Below are positions 11,201-22,440 of a DNA stretch of 64,000 nt, piece after piece. Location of the stretch: positions 234,237,918 through 234,301,917 of the forward strand of contig CM076189.1 of the NCBI GenBank assembly GCA_038277395.1, written 5' to 3'. Numbering within the stretch: position 1 is the stretch's first letter; each line of letters begins with the position of its first letter. Made by a program: the position numbers and the translations under genes. The notes under the pieces are model-generated. The model was not told where the DNA came from. It saw nothing but the letters and a program-made list of their open reading frames with translations, and made no database searches. This DNA is from Dryocosmus kuriphilus (Eukaryota; Arthropoda; Insecta; Hymenoptera; Cynipidae).

Positions 11201-13056
11201 ATGAAAAGCTGCTGAAGAAGTCTGAACCCGAAATTTTGCCGCCCATTGAAACTGAACCGATTGATAGCGACAGCGACGATGGAGTTCATTTCGATGATAT
11301 TTCTCAACCTGAACCATCGCGGACACCTCCGAGACAGCATCACCATCATCGTAGGCATCACCGACATCATCAAAATCATCACCGCGATACTGATGATATT
11401 GAGGAGTTAGTTGACCTAGATAGAGAGAGTTCGAAGGATAAGAGATCATCACCTGCTCTCACAGCTATAACTACGCCTGCCCAATCGTTGCCCCCGCCAC
11501 ATGATGAAGATTCTAGAATGTCCCTCGTCAGTGAACCAGAAAAAACTAGTGGGAGTGAGTACTGTAATTCTAACGAAATTCAAGCCCTAGTCACCTTATA
11601 GTTTCATTTTTTTTTCTGGTCAGATGAAAGTACTCCAATGAATTTTGTTATTTAATACTATGTGTTTCGTACTTTTAAAAGTTGCATTTTTGTTTAGGTA
11701 ACTTTGTGCCATTTGCAATGGCAGCTGCTGGAGCGCGTGCAAGTGAGCACCCTGTAGGAAATAAAACACCATGCAGTCCAACGCTAATTGTCAATGCACA
11801 TCCACAGCCGACAAATCAAGTCAAGAAAAAGGGACGCATTGATGTAAAAGACGTTTTTAATAATGATGACGATGAAGATGGTTCTAATAATTCTAAGAAA
11901 CGGAAACTTGTTCCTCTCGGTAAGTTTTATAGTTTTGTGAACCTGATTCAAATTAAATAGATTGCCTCGTCAAATCAAAACCTGGAGTGTATAGATTTAA
12001 GCCTTAGCTAAGGTGAATGACTCTTATTTCACTTATTTGATGTGGAAATTTAAAAAGCTTTTTATTATAATAATTTAGAGTTGATATTTATCAAGTATTG
12101 AAACATCCACTCGATTTTTAAATTAGAATTCTGTCCAAGAATTTAATGAGATTGGGGTCCAAAGACTTTTAAATATATACTCTAAAATTTAATTGAATTC
12201 TGTTTTAATTTTGACTCTTTACAGATTATGGCGAAGATAAAAAGAAGAAAGAGGAAGCGAATGCGAAGGCCGGAAAGGAGGAGAACTCAAAATCGCAAGA
12301 AGAGAAGAGGAAACATATTAAATCTCTTATCGATAAAATACCGACAGACAAAAATGCATTGTTCGGTTATCAACTCGACTGGGCTATAATCGATAACGTA
12401 AGCTACTATATTATCATTTAAACTAAACAGTCAACTTTTTTCAAGCATTTTCTTGGATAAGTAGAATCCTGAACAAACATAATTTTATATTTATTTTCAA
12501 TATAGTACAGTAAATATTTTTTAAAACAATATTTTCTTTCGATGTTTTTAAAATCGGTTGTAAAGTCTCAAGGTCTTTAAATATTTAAAGAGTTTGATGA
12601 GTTATTTCAATAATTTTAGATTAGTTATTTTATATTTATGATTGTGTTGCAGACACTAATGGAAAAGAGGATACGGCCGTGGATCAACAAAAAGATAATT
12701 GAATACATTGGAGAACCAGAACCTACACTAGTTGATTTCATTTGCAGTAAAGTAATGGCCGGAAGTTCCCCACAGGGTATTCTCGATGATGTACAAATGG
12801 TGAGATCCGTAATATTTTTTTTTTTTTTTTTAAATTTTAGATAGAGTCCATTTCTTTTATTCTTAAATGATAGATTTCAATTAAAGTTTATAATAGTTTA
12901 ACTTGTATACACTCTCAAAATCCCTTAAAAACATTTAAATAACAAACAAATATTTAATTGTAGGTATTGGACGAGGAGGCAGAAGTATTCGTGGTAAAGA
13001 TGTGGAGGTTACTAATATATGAAGTGGAAGCGAAGAAAATGGGGTTAGTGAAATAG
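2276..13056 (+). CDS. Rbm25: RNA-binding protein 25 (RBM25), spliced, 11 coding exons, complete
   Basis: Nuclear-speckle splicing factor that binds exonic RNA through its RRM and contacts the U1 snRNP/LUC7-type machinery to control alternative splicing (known for the family). Coding exons: 2276-2383, 2974-3337, 4367-4561, 4691-4806, 10009-10211, 10439-11066, 11137-11554, 11698-11919, 12225-12397, 12653-12799 and 12964-13056. All junctions are GT-AG, phases agree, and the total is 2,667 nt (888 aa, against 843 in human). Order: Pro/Met/Gly-rich N-terminus; RRM with RNP2 TVFVGNI and RNP1 AFGFCEY; acidic linker; the conserved ESKRDLITREIGKF segment; long RE/RD-rich low-complexity region; a His-rich stretch; KKRKLVPL nuclear signal; C-terminal PWI domain with RPWINKKI, ending MGLVK. 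The ATG at 2,276 is chosen because it opens a family-like MSYPGQTPMGIPG N-terminus. A six-residue loop is missing in the RRM. Confidence 0.95.
2860..2875 (+). repeat. Poly-G tract in RBM25 intron 1
   Basis: An uninterrupted run of about 16 or more G residues in an AT-rich intron, about 100 bases upstream of the RRM exon. It may form a G-quadruplex, or its length may be a sequencing artefact. Confidence 0.8.
2974..3337 (+). CDS. Rbm25: RBM25 exon carrying the RRM
   Basis: The acceptor is CAG at 2,971-2,973 and the donor follows 3,337 (phase 1). It encodes the start MIPTPV, then an RRM with RNP2 TVFVGNI, helix 1 (DVMIRHILGACG), SWKRVQ, RNP1 AFGFCEY and LVVKVDAKTK. Vertebrate RBM25 has about six extra residues between SWKRVQ and AFGF; they are absent here without any break in the frame. 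Confidence 0.93.
3476..3614. mobile_element. pogo/Tigger-like MITE, copy 1
   Basis: Starts TACACTCGAACCTC with repeated ATAATTCGAAC boxes and ends with the inverted form finishing GTCGAGTGTA. TA borders and AACCTC-ATAATTCGAAC ends are typical of pogo/Tigger-type (Tc1/mariner superfamily) termini. About 139 bp, no coding capacity, inside RBM25 intron 2. Confidence 0.7.
3873..3961. mobile_element. pogo/Tigger-like MITE, copy 2 (89 bp, near-perfect inverted repeat)
   Basis: TACACTCGAACCTCGATAAT at the left and the matching inverted end at the right enclose a short GC-rich core (GCCGGGCCCT). It is a minimal two-ended element 260 bp from copy 1 in the same intron. Confidence 0.75.
4807..10008. 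other. Long RBM25 intron 4 (5.2 kb)
   Basis: AT-rich intron between MK|GTAGGT and TTTTATAG|AAGCAG. It holds an exon-like, GC-richer island at about 5,340-5,640 and less AT-rich patches near 6,720-6,900 and 9,020-9,220. An 87-codon frame at 9,025-9,288 shows no family motif. Much of 7,200-8,800 is degenerate AT-rich sequence with no visible structure. Confidence 0.8.
5497..5637 (+). other. Candidate cassette (poison) exon in RBM25 intron 4
   Basis: 141 bases bounded by TAACAG and CTG|GTAAGT, within a GC-rich patch. The flanking exons join in phase 0. In that phase the segment reads open for about 27 codons and then meets TGA, so inclusion would truncate the protein. Unproductive cassette exons are common in SR-related splicing factors. 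There is no transcript evidence in the sequence. Confidence 0.25.
10439..11066 (+). CDS. Rbm25: RBM25 exon encoding the RE/RD-rich region
   Basis: About 209 codons of mixed Arg/Glu/Asp dipeptides (RDRDR, RERERE), typical of the charged central region of RBM25 that drives nuclear-speckle localisation. It continues into a charged helix. The acceptor is TTTTAG at 10,433-10,438 and the donor is AGG|GTAAGA after 11,066. Codons GAG/CGN alternate, so the opposite strand reads as an artificial SR-repeat frame. Confidence 0.92.
12225..13056 (+). CDS. Rbm25: RBM25 C-terminal PWI-domain exons
   Basis: Three exons (12225-12397, 12653-12799, 12964-13056) encode about the last 138 residues. They include KRKHIKSLIDKIP, LDWAIIDN, the PWI signature in RPWINKKIIEYIG, LVDFICSKVM, QGILDDVQMVLDEEAEVFV and MWRLLIYE. 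PWI is a four-helix nucleic-acid-binding domain of splicing factors. Stop TAG is at 13,054-13,056. Confidence 0.95.
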
Positions 13057-13143
13057 AAAAAAACCGTGGAGTGCTAAACGATCCAATTAACTACAATTTT
13101 TATTATGCGTGAAATTCCTACAGCTAAGGCGTAATAAGTAAAT

Positions 13144-13149
13144 AATAAA
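13144..13149 (+). terminator. Poly(A) signal of RBM25
   Basis: AATAAA lies 88 bases after the RBM25 stop, followed by a T-rich stretch. It is the first canonical signal downstream. Confidence 0.6.
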
Positions 13150-16100
13150 CACACTTTTATTATGTATTATTGCTAGAAAAACGTTAAGGTGTAACGTACT
13201 TGACCGAACAATGAGTGAACAACGTGCATGCTGTTTCAAGTGTTTAGTATACAAAGAATTTGTAATTACAATTTACAAATACCGGTATCAATTTTCGAGT
13301 GTATGTCGTTGATTGCAATAAGGAGAGTGTGTGCCAGTAAAAAGGAGTTAGAAATGGAGAATCGCAATATCTTTTACGCCTTGTACAAATTTTTAAAATG
13401 CATTAGCTCAAGAAACAGATATGGTCCATTTTTCAAAGTCCAAGTGTCCTATTTGTTTTATAGTGAAACCAATTTTTTCAAGCATAGAATGGTGTTTTGT
13501 ATTAATTTCTTTCTATCGGATTCTTTTAATTATATTTTCAGTATTAAGAGAGTGTAATTTTGTCCCGAATGGACTGTTCACCAAAATTTTGTAAATCTTG
13601 CCATTTAGAAAGGGTTGGTATTAGGAAAGATTTCAGATTGAATAATCTCAAGATTCAATAATTTTATTTGAAAAAAGTAGCTTTATTAGTTGAATAATTT
13701 CAATTTTAAGTTTGCGGAGTTTATTTTTAGAACGATATAATCTCTTTAATGGCTTATGATATATTTGTATGCACTTTAAAAGTATAAGCTTTAGATTTAA
13801 ATTCACAGAAGGATTAAAAAGAATTTCAGTTCGAATTTTAAAGGGCGCGAGACTGCATCAGCGAACTACAAAGACAGAAAGAGTCCGTTCAGAAAGAGCA
13901 GTGTTCACTGTTCAGTGCTGCGTCGAATCAGATACTTGAGCTCACTCATTGAGACAATAACGCCCTGCTATTATGCCCGCTTGCTTTAAACCCTTGAAAA
14001 GCTTTTATGTACTTAGCGACAAATAATGTGTGAAGTGGCACTACGGTCATCCACTTTGCAGGTTACATGAGACACCTGTCTTGAAGAAATCCAACATTTT
14101 TCACTTGTCGAAACTTAAAGGATGTGCTTTTCGGATTGAGGAGGCGAATTTTGAAGGGTTTTAATTTTTGGCGATGGTGGTGAGAAATTGATCCTATAAT
14201 TTATTTTTCTCTTTTAAAAATTTAGTTTCATTTTTGAGAAGTTGGATCGAAAAACCTATCGAATTTTTATTAGCTATTTAGATCTTTATTTGCGTTGTTT
14301 CAAATTTTACTGGCTTAAATTTTTAGCTTCCTCAAAGTAGATTTCAACAATTTATTAGCTTTTATAATTTTTATATATAAGTAGTTCGTATTTGATTATT
14401 AAATTGAGTTGAACTTCGCTATTTCCCCATCTTTACGCATTTGAGATAGAAATACTTTCAAAACCGGATACTTTTAACACTTGGATATATTAAAACTCAA
14501 AAGTTTTCAAAAGTTGAATTATAATGTAAATTTGATTTATATTTCTTATTAACAACTTCCATAGAAAACATCATTTCTTTTCAAAGTAATTATTGTTTTT
14601 GTATTGATTATGATTATTCTATTCCGATTGCACCCGATAATTCAATTTTATTAATTCGAGAAGAAAAGTCAACAAGGGAAAATCATTCTGATTCTTAATT
14701 GTAATAAGCAGATTGACCGGTATCTGAAAACTAGAAATTTAAGAAAAAAAACATTTTGCAAATTATTTCTTTTTTGCAATTTAGAGTGTCTATTTAAAAT
14801 ATTTTTTGTACATTAAGAAAGTATTAATTGAAGTTTTATCGAAAATGAATTCCATTCATATTAAAAGAGAATATCAAATATTTAATTTTTGCGGAATCTG
14901 TGCCCATCCTTAAAAATACCTTAAATATTATTTTAATAGAAGTTTGAAGTAAAACGCAAACTCTAAAATTATTTTGTTTTGATTTAAAAAGCAAACCGAT
15001 TTTTCAACTTTTTCTTTTTGTTTTAGCATTCATATAATATAATTATTAATTATAGACAGTGAATTGATTTTTATTAATTATAAAATTAAAAGTTAAAAAC
15101 TTATGCTAATTTAACAAATATTGAAAAACAAGGCATTTCCTAGGGTTTTACAGATTATACTATTATCTATTAAGGATGGTTAATTTTACAATATACAATT
15201 TGTTGTTGAACAGGAAAAATATATTTCAAAACTATTTCGGAACCCTCCTGTAATATTTTTTTACTCTGGAGCAGTATTTTGACAAAAATATTGTTACTCC
15301 TAACATCCAGGATCAAATTTCCATCAAATTTTTATTATAAACGTATACTCTTATCTACTGGCACCAAATAAAAATAAATGATAAGTTCGATTCATAATTG
15401 TTTATTTGAAATTCTAAAGCACAACTGTAACCTTCATATTAAATAGAAATAAAATTAAAAATTGTAAACTTTAGCATAAAAGAAAAAAAGCGATTCTGCT
15501 GTGCTGTATCCTTTATTCAGTTTGGTTTATCACGCTATAATAGTTATATTATTATCGTAATTTTTTACAGGTTTCCAAATGGTCGCGGGTTAAAGACCGA
15601 ATTTAAAAAAGTAGTTCATCGATTCCAAAGTAAATAAATGGAATTGTGAGTTGTGTAATCGTTGCACGTTTTTCGCCTTGACGGCTTGAAATTACGTGAA
15701 GTGTGGTCTTGTAACTATATGTCCGTAACATCTCGAAAAGGAAATACGAAAAGAACTCACGCCCTACTGTGATGTGCCTTTGTAATTTATTCTAACGTGT
15801 CCTGCCGTAATTTATTGCGTATAGCGAGGAAGTACAGTAAAGAGAATTGCTTTTAAATAAACTGCCCTCCAAGATATATGCCAATGTTCCTGGAAAAAAG
15901 GATTGATGCTGTCTGTCTTAACACGAGCTCCATAAATGCGGCCAGGTATGAACTTTTAATAATCCTCCAATTTTTAAAGTAGAAAATCTGAATTTTATTA
16001 GCAAAGTACTTTTTTCTCGATGCGAAAGAATTTACTCTCTTAAAAAATCCACTGAAATCAAATTCATTTTTTCCCTCACCTATATTTTTTCGCTCCAAAT

Positions 16101-16896
16101 CTTCTCCCAAAATTGAAGAAAAACATCTTATTTTAGTATTTGTGGATATTTAACTGCATTTCCCTTTTAAAGTTTCTTAGTTTTTAATCGTTAATTTTCA
16201 AATTAAAAACATAATTTTGAATCTCTGGATGGTTTCAAATTAATAGCGTGTTTGAAATTGAACAATTCTGATTTAAAAACGTTCAAAATTGAACCTAATT
16301 TAAAATTGAAACCTATACATTATTCGACAACTTCAAAATTAAACGTTTAAAATATTGGAAATGTTCTAATTCATTAATCGTAATTACAGATTATTAAAAA
16401 TTGAACAATATTAAAGCTTCATAAGTTGTGGAAGGTTTCAAGAATGAACAATTGTAAATGAATTAGTCTTGAAAATTAAACGATTTCAGATTAAAACGTT
16501 CAAAATTAAACTATTTCAAACTAGAAGCCCCAATAGTTGAATCATTTATTAAATTGTGAATTTTCAATTTGGAACGGGAAAATGATAATTAATTTGTTCG
16601 ATCGGAAATTTTATCAATTTTTTGCCAAAAAATCTATCTAGTCACTTTAAATCTCATTTGATATTAAACTATAATATAATTTTGAACTATGATTTCAAAT
16701 TTTCAAATTTAAAACTACTAATAAGTAGCTTTGAATGCCTTATTTTACAAAAGTAAAGGTATAATTTAAAAAATATTTTTTTGAAGCCTCAACTATGTCT
16801 TACTATAGGCCTTAAATTTAAAACTGTTTAAATTTGAAAAAGTTTCTAAATTTTTTTTGTTTTTAATGGTTTAATCCATAGTTTCAGATAAAAAAA
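13150..16896. other. Intergenic AT-rich DNA
   Basis: Frames at 13,228-13,557 and 15,853-16,110 lack motifs and have AT-biased composition. I see no gene, RNA or repeat family in this stretch apart from degenerate AT-rich text. Confidence 0.6.
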
Positions 16897-18061
16897 TCTG
16901 CCCGCTTTGCGGGCACATTCTCATCGCGCGCTTCGCGCTCGATAGATTATTCACCTCGCGCTCCGCGCTCGGTGTTTATGGATCGTATAAACCTTTAAAT
17001 TAAAAATTACAAAAGAAATTATTTTACTTAAGGCTCTATCGCCCTTAAGGAATACATTCTCATCATGACACTCGCGCTTCGCGCTCGATAATTACATTTT
17101 TTTAAAACACATTGTAGATTGGTAAAGTTTTTTTTTGTGTTTTTCCAAATTTTCACAATACAGGATTTCGATTCTTAAAAGTAAAACGATGAGTCTTATA
17201 AGTAAACTTTGTAGCTCTTTCCAAGGTGAACAATTCTGCTTGTTAATATTTTTTCATTACTTGCATAGTTTTGCTGAAAAGTGGTTTTCTTTATATTTCA
17301 TAACATATTTCACGAATAACTCAAAAACTACGCGTCTGCTCAAAAAAATGATAGAGAGCAAATTTTTAGATCTTTTTGAGGTGAACAACTTTGTTTATTA
17401 TCATTTTTTCGTATCTTGCATAGTTTGGCTGGAAATTTGAAATTTTTATTTTTAATAACGTTTTATCGATTAAAACAAAAACCGTGCATTTTATCAAAAA
17501 ATGGTTGAAACAAAATTTGTAGATCTCTTTGAATTGAACAACTTTGTTCTTTACCATTTTTTTGTATCTTGAATATTTTGGCGGGAAACCAGAGTTTTTT
17601 AATTTTAATAGCGTTTTCTTGATTAAAACAAAAACCGTTCATTTTATCAAAAAACAGTTAAGACAAAATTTGTAGATTTTTTTTAGACGAACAATTTTGG
17701 TTTTATGTGTATTTTGTGTATCTCGCATAGTTTATCTGGAAAATTTCTTTTTTGATTTTGTCCAAACCGTTTTTGATGGATAAAACCATAACCGTTGGTC
17801 AAAAACCGCTAGTTAACGAACTCGTCCTTTCTTTTTACCCCTTAAAGAAGTGTACCAAAGCGCAATTCAATCCGATTAGTCCTTCGAGAGTTATCGTGGG
17901 AACAGACTCCAACGACAACGACGACGACCACAACAGACGACAGACACCGTCGTAAAAACCGTTTTTTTTTCGGATTCACGAGGTCTCAAAACGTGGAGAT
18001 TTCATGAAATCCGCGAAAGTCAAATTTTACATAAATCTAATACCTTCTCTGATGAGAATGT
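16897..18061 (+). repeat. Dispersed repeat family, copy 1 (full length)
   Basis: Begins TCTGCCCGC with a GC hairpin (TGCCCGC/GCGGGCA), then ACATTCTCATC and CpG-rich GCGCTTCGCGCTCG motifs. Four degenerate tandem monomers of about 153 bp follow, recognised by GTAG-CTCTTT...GGTGAACAA at about 17,212, 17,368, 17,521 and 17,673. Next come a conserved AAACCATAACCGTTGGTCAA block, a GAC/AAC microsatellite, the palindrome-bearing TTTCATGAAATCCGCGAAAG segment, and the end GATGAGAATGT, which is inverted relative to the start. No convincing coding capacity, so a non-autonomous element is likely. Confidence 0.85.
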
Positions 18062-18174
18062 AAAAATGTACAGTTTTTAATGATATTCCCGTAATTGTTA
18101 AATTTTAATGGTGTTAAATTTAAAATTGTTCAATTTTGTGGGTTCTCTATTTTAAACTACTGAATAAAAAAAAA

Positions 18175-19457
18175 TCTGCCCGCTTCGCGGGCACATTCTC
18201 ATCGCGCGCTTCGCGCGAAGTATGAGCGCGCCTACGGCGCGCGTCTGTTGGCACTCGTGCTTCGCGCTCGAAATTTGACTCGCGCTTCGCGCTCGATACA
18301 TTATTCACCTCGCGCTACGCGCTCGGTGTTTATGAATCGTATAAACCTTTAAATTAAAAATTCCAAAAGAAATTATTTTACTTAAGGCTCTATCGCCCTT
18401 AAGAAATACATTCTCATCATGACACTCGCGCTTCGCGCTCGATAATTACATTTTTTAAAACACATTCTAGATTGGTAAAGTTTTTTAGTGATTTTCCAAG
18501 TTTTCACAATAGAGGATTTCGATTCTTAAAAGTAAAACGATGAGTCTTATCGAATAAATTTTGTAGCTCTTTCCAAGGTGAACAATTCTGCTTGTTAATA
18601 TTTTCTCATATCTTGCACGGTTTTACTGAAAAGTGGTTTGCTTTATATTTCATAACATATTTCACGAATAACTCAAAAACTACGCGTCTGATTAAAAAAA
18701 TGATAGAGAGCAAATTTGTAGACCATCTTGAGGCGAACAACTTTGTTCATTATTATTTGTCCGTATCTTCCATAGTTTGGCGGGAAATTTGAAATTTTTC
18801 ATTCTTAATAACGTTTTATCGATTCAAACAAAAACCGTGCATTCTATCAAAAAATGGTGAAAACAAAATTTGTAGATCGTTTTAAATTGAACAACTTTGT
18901 TCCTTGCCACTTTTTTGTATGTTGAAACATTTTGGCGGCAAACCAGAGTCTTTAAATTTTAATAGCGTTTTCTTGATTAAAACAAAAACCGTTCATTTTA
19001 TCAAAAAATGGTTAAGGCAAAAGTTGTAGATCTTTTTAAGCTGAACAATTTTACTTCCTTACATTTTTTTTGTATCTCTCATAGTTTAGCCGGAAAATGG
19101 ATTTTTTTATTTTGTGAAAACCGTTTTTGATGGATAAAACCATAACCGTTGGTCAAAAGTGGCTGGTTAACGAACTCGTCCTTACTTTTTATGCTATAAA
19201 GAAGTGTGCTAAAGCGCAACCCAATCCGATTAGTCCTTCGAAAGTTATCGTGTTCACAGACTACAACGACGACAACAACGACGACAACAACAACGAACAA
19301 CAACAACAACGACGACAACAACAACAACGACAGACAGACACCAACGTAAAACATGTTTTTTCGGATTCAGGAGGTCATGAAACGTGGAGATTTCATGAAA
19401 TCCGCGAAAGTCAGTTTTCACATAAAAACTAATACCTTCTCATTGAGATGAGAATGT
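18175..19457 (+). repeat. Dispersed repeat family, copy 2 (full length)
   Basis: Same order as copy 1: TCTGCCCGC hairpin, CpG-rich palindromes, ~153-bp monomers, AAACCATAACCGTTGGTCAA block, expanded (GAC/AAC)n at about 19,262-19,335, and the GAGATGAGAATGT end. It directly follows copy 1 in the same orientation, separated by about 110 bp. Confidence 0.85.
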
Positions 19458-19544
19458 AATAATAAAAAAATTGCATTTTTCAGCCAAACTGTGTAAAAAA
19501 TGAAGAAATTTACGTTTTAGATATAAATTCATTGATTGGTGAGC

Positions 19545-20246
19545 GCGAGACAGGTGATGAGAATGCGCCTGAGTAGCGGGCAGATTTTTCAATAACTTTA
19601 AATAACTTTTTATTGACTGTATAGTAATGTATTTTTTGATTAAAAGAACGGTATTATACGTTTAATGAAGAAAGTATGGGTTGTATCAAAAAATGGTTTT
19701 AAGGGAATTTGTAGGTCCTTGGAAGGTGAATAATTCTGCTTGTTGATATTTTCACGTATCTCGCATACTTTTGCGGAAAAGTAGATTTCTTTATACGAAT
19801 TAACATATTTCACGAATAACTCAAAAAGTACGTGTCTGATCAAAAAAATGATAGAGAGCAAATTTGTAGAACTTTTTGAGGTGAACAATTTTACTTCCTT
19901 ACATTTTTTTTATATCTCTCATAGTTTAGCCGGAAAATGGATTTTTGATTTTGTGAAAACAGTTTTTGATAAATAAAACCATAACCGTTGGTCAAAAGTG
20001 GCCGGTTAACGAACTCGTCCTTACTTTTTACACTCTAAAGAAGTGTGCCAAAGCGCAATCCAATCCGATTAGTCCTTCGAAAGTTATCGTGTCCACAGAA
20101 TACGACAACGACGACAACGATAGACAGACACTAACGTAAAACCTTTTTCTTCGGATTCAGGGGGTCATGAAACGTCGAGATTTCATGAAATCCGCGAAAG
20201 TCAGTTTTCACATAAAACTAATACCTTCTCATTGAGATGAGAATGT
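19545..20246 (+). repeat. Dispersed repeat family, copy 3 (rearranged, truncated)
   Basis: A short inverted hairpin end (GATGAGAATGCGCC, GCGGGCAGA) at about 19,550-19,590 precedes a plus-oriented partial copy. The partial copy has only part of the monomer array but keeps the ATAACCGTTGGTCAAAAGTGG block and the GAGATGAGAATGT end. Confidence 0.75.
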
Positions 20247-21450
20247 AAAAATTATAACTTGGGACTTCGAATTAGAAGGCTTCCAATTGATAATTGTACG
20301 TTATTAAATTTAAAATGCTTTGAATTCCAAAGACCCAGTCATTTCCGAAATTTTTCGACATCCTGTGATCATCAAATCTTTGAAATTCGGATATAGTCAT
20401 TTAAGGTTCCAAATATATTATTGTAGCCCGCTGGTTTTCGTTGTATTTCTTAAGGACCATGTGTAATTTTCAAGATTCGTAAAGATTTGTGATGATTTAA
20501 GATTCTTTTGAGATCCTGAGACCTGCAGAGTCAAGGTTTTCAACTGTTTTTGAGTCGCTGATTCGTTGGGATCTTTCAAATCTTGCAACTGATTTTCGTG
20601 ATACTGAATCTTTCATTTTTTAATTCTGCGGTGACTGAACAAGATTTTCGAAGTGAATAACTCCTCCTTGAATTCATAAGAGTTGCATTTAGAAATGTTT
20701 AATTTTCAGTTTCGTTTTGATTACGCCAAATCATAAATTTTATGTTTAGGAAAGCTTGAATTTTTAATCTTTAATGACCGGATAGACATTTGTACAAACC
20801 GGGAAATGACTGGGAAAATTGTTCTTAGATTGTTTCTTGTTTCTTTATTAAAAATTATTTATAATTTATATTGATCATTGTTTTTAATTGCTGGAATAGG
20901 AAAGGATCATGATTATGAAAATTAATTATGAGTTGAAATTCTCTGATAATTAATTACTAATCCGGTAGTAAGGGTTGAGAATGGAATTACGAATAGGGTT
21001 GTTCGAATGTTGGGTAAGGTTCGGGAAGAATGGATTCGCTTAAACGCATACACAGAAGTTCATATACAGGTACTGACAATACAAAAGGTAGCGGGCTGGT
21101 AAGCGCGAAGATGAAGAAGCAATTATTCTAATGGAGGCTTTGGGAGGATTGTGGGCGAGACAAGTGAGGTAATCCATGAATAATACTTGTACTCCCTTCC
21201 CTCCTTTTACCCCATAGTCGTGTGTTGTCCCCCGTCTGCTAATATTATGCTAAACTCCGTAATCCTTAAATGCTACCTCAGTACCGGCGTAGATATCGTT
21301 TGAATATCTTGAATAACGGGATTGGATCTTCTCGCCTTCGGAATTGCTTCTGTCCGGATTTTGAGGAATGCTAATTGAGAATCGCGAACTTAGAAACCAA
21401 CCCTTGTAAAAAAATCCTTAAAGGTCTCTCTAATTTAAAATAAATTTTTT
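20247..21450. other. Unique-looking spacer between repeat copies
   Basis: Moderately AT-rich DNA without recognisable genes or repeats. About 21,040-21,400 is less AT-rich than its neighbours, but its frames are short and lack motifs. Confidence 0.5.
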
Positions 21451-22440
21451 ACATTCTCATCAGAGAGGGTATTAGTTTTATGTAAAATTTGACCCCCTCA
21501 GTTTCCATCAAATCTCAACGTTTTGAGATCCCCTGATAACTTTCGAAGGACTAATCAGATTGGATTGTGCTTTGGCATACTTCTTCAGGGTGCAAAAAGA
21601 AAGGACAAGTTCGTTAATCAGCGGTTTTTGACCAGTGGTTATGGTTTTTATCCATCAAAAACGGTTTTCACAAAATCAAAAAATCAATTTTCCGGCTACC
21701 CTATGCGAAATACAAAAAAAAAATAGCGGAGAGTAAAATTGTTCATCTTAAAAAAATCTACAAATTTTGTTTTAACCATTTTTTGGTAAAATGCACGGTT
21801 TTTGTTTTAATCGAGAAAACGTTATTAAAAATAAAAAATTTCCAATTTCCTTCCAAACTATGCAAGATACGAAAAAATGATAATAAACAAAGTTGTTCAC
21901 CTCGAAAAGATCTACAAATTTGCTATCATTTTTTTGAGCAGACGCGTAGTTTTTGAGTTATTCGTGAAATATGTTATGAAATATAAAGAAAACCACTTTT
22001 CAGCAAAACTATGCAAATTATTATGAGAAAATATTAACAAGCAGAATTGTTCACCTTGGAAAGAGCTACAAAATTTATTTATAAGACTCATCGTTTTACT
22101 TTTAAGAATCGAAATCCTGCATTGTGAAAATTTGGAAAATCACAAAAAAAAAATTTAAAAAAAATTTAATTGTCGAGCGCGAAGCGCGAGTGTCATGATG
22201 AGAATGTATACTTTATAAGGTCGATAGAGCCTTCAGTAAAATATTTTTTTTTGTAATTTTTAATAAAAAATTCAAATTTAATAATCTCATTAAAAGTAGG
22301 TGTTTTGAAATTTTAAGACCTACGTAATGAATACCAAGCACGATGTGCAAGGACTAAAAACATCCGAGCACGAAGCGAGAGGCTTAGATATATCGGAGCG
22401 CGAAGCACACGATGAGAATGTTCCCGCGAAGCGGGCAGAT
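21451..22440 (-). repeat. Dispersed repeat family, copy 4 (minus orientation)
   Basis: Read on the minus strand it has the same order of parts: hairpin GCGGGCA end at 22,426-22,440, CpG-rich GAGCGCGAAGC motifs, ~153-bp monomers, CCGTTGGTCAA-like block, and the CATTCTCATC end at 21,451. The microsatellite is missing. Confidence 0.82.

Noticed and set aside
19079..19354. Frames in dispersed repeat copies (19,079-19,432, 33,559-33,834, 62,439-62,672 and others) with similar peptides
   Set aside because: The similarity comes from the DNA repeat. Frames differ between strands, are short, and are interrupted in other copies.
16897..22440. Dispersed repeat considered as a Helitron because of TC start and terminal hairpin
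   Set aside because: No CTRR end follows the hairpin and the ends are inverted repeats, which Helitrons lack.
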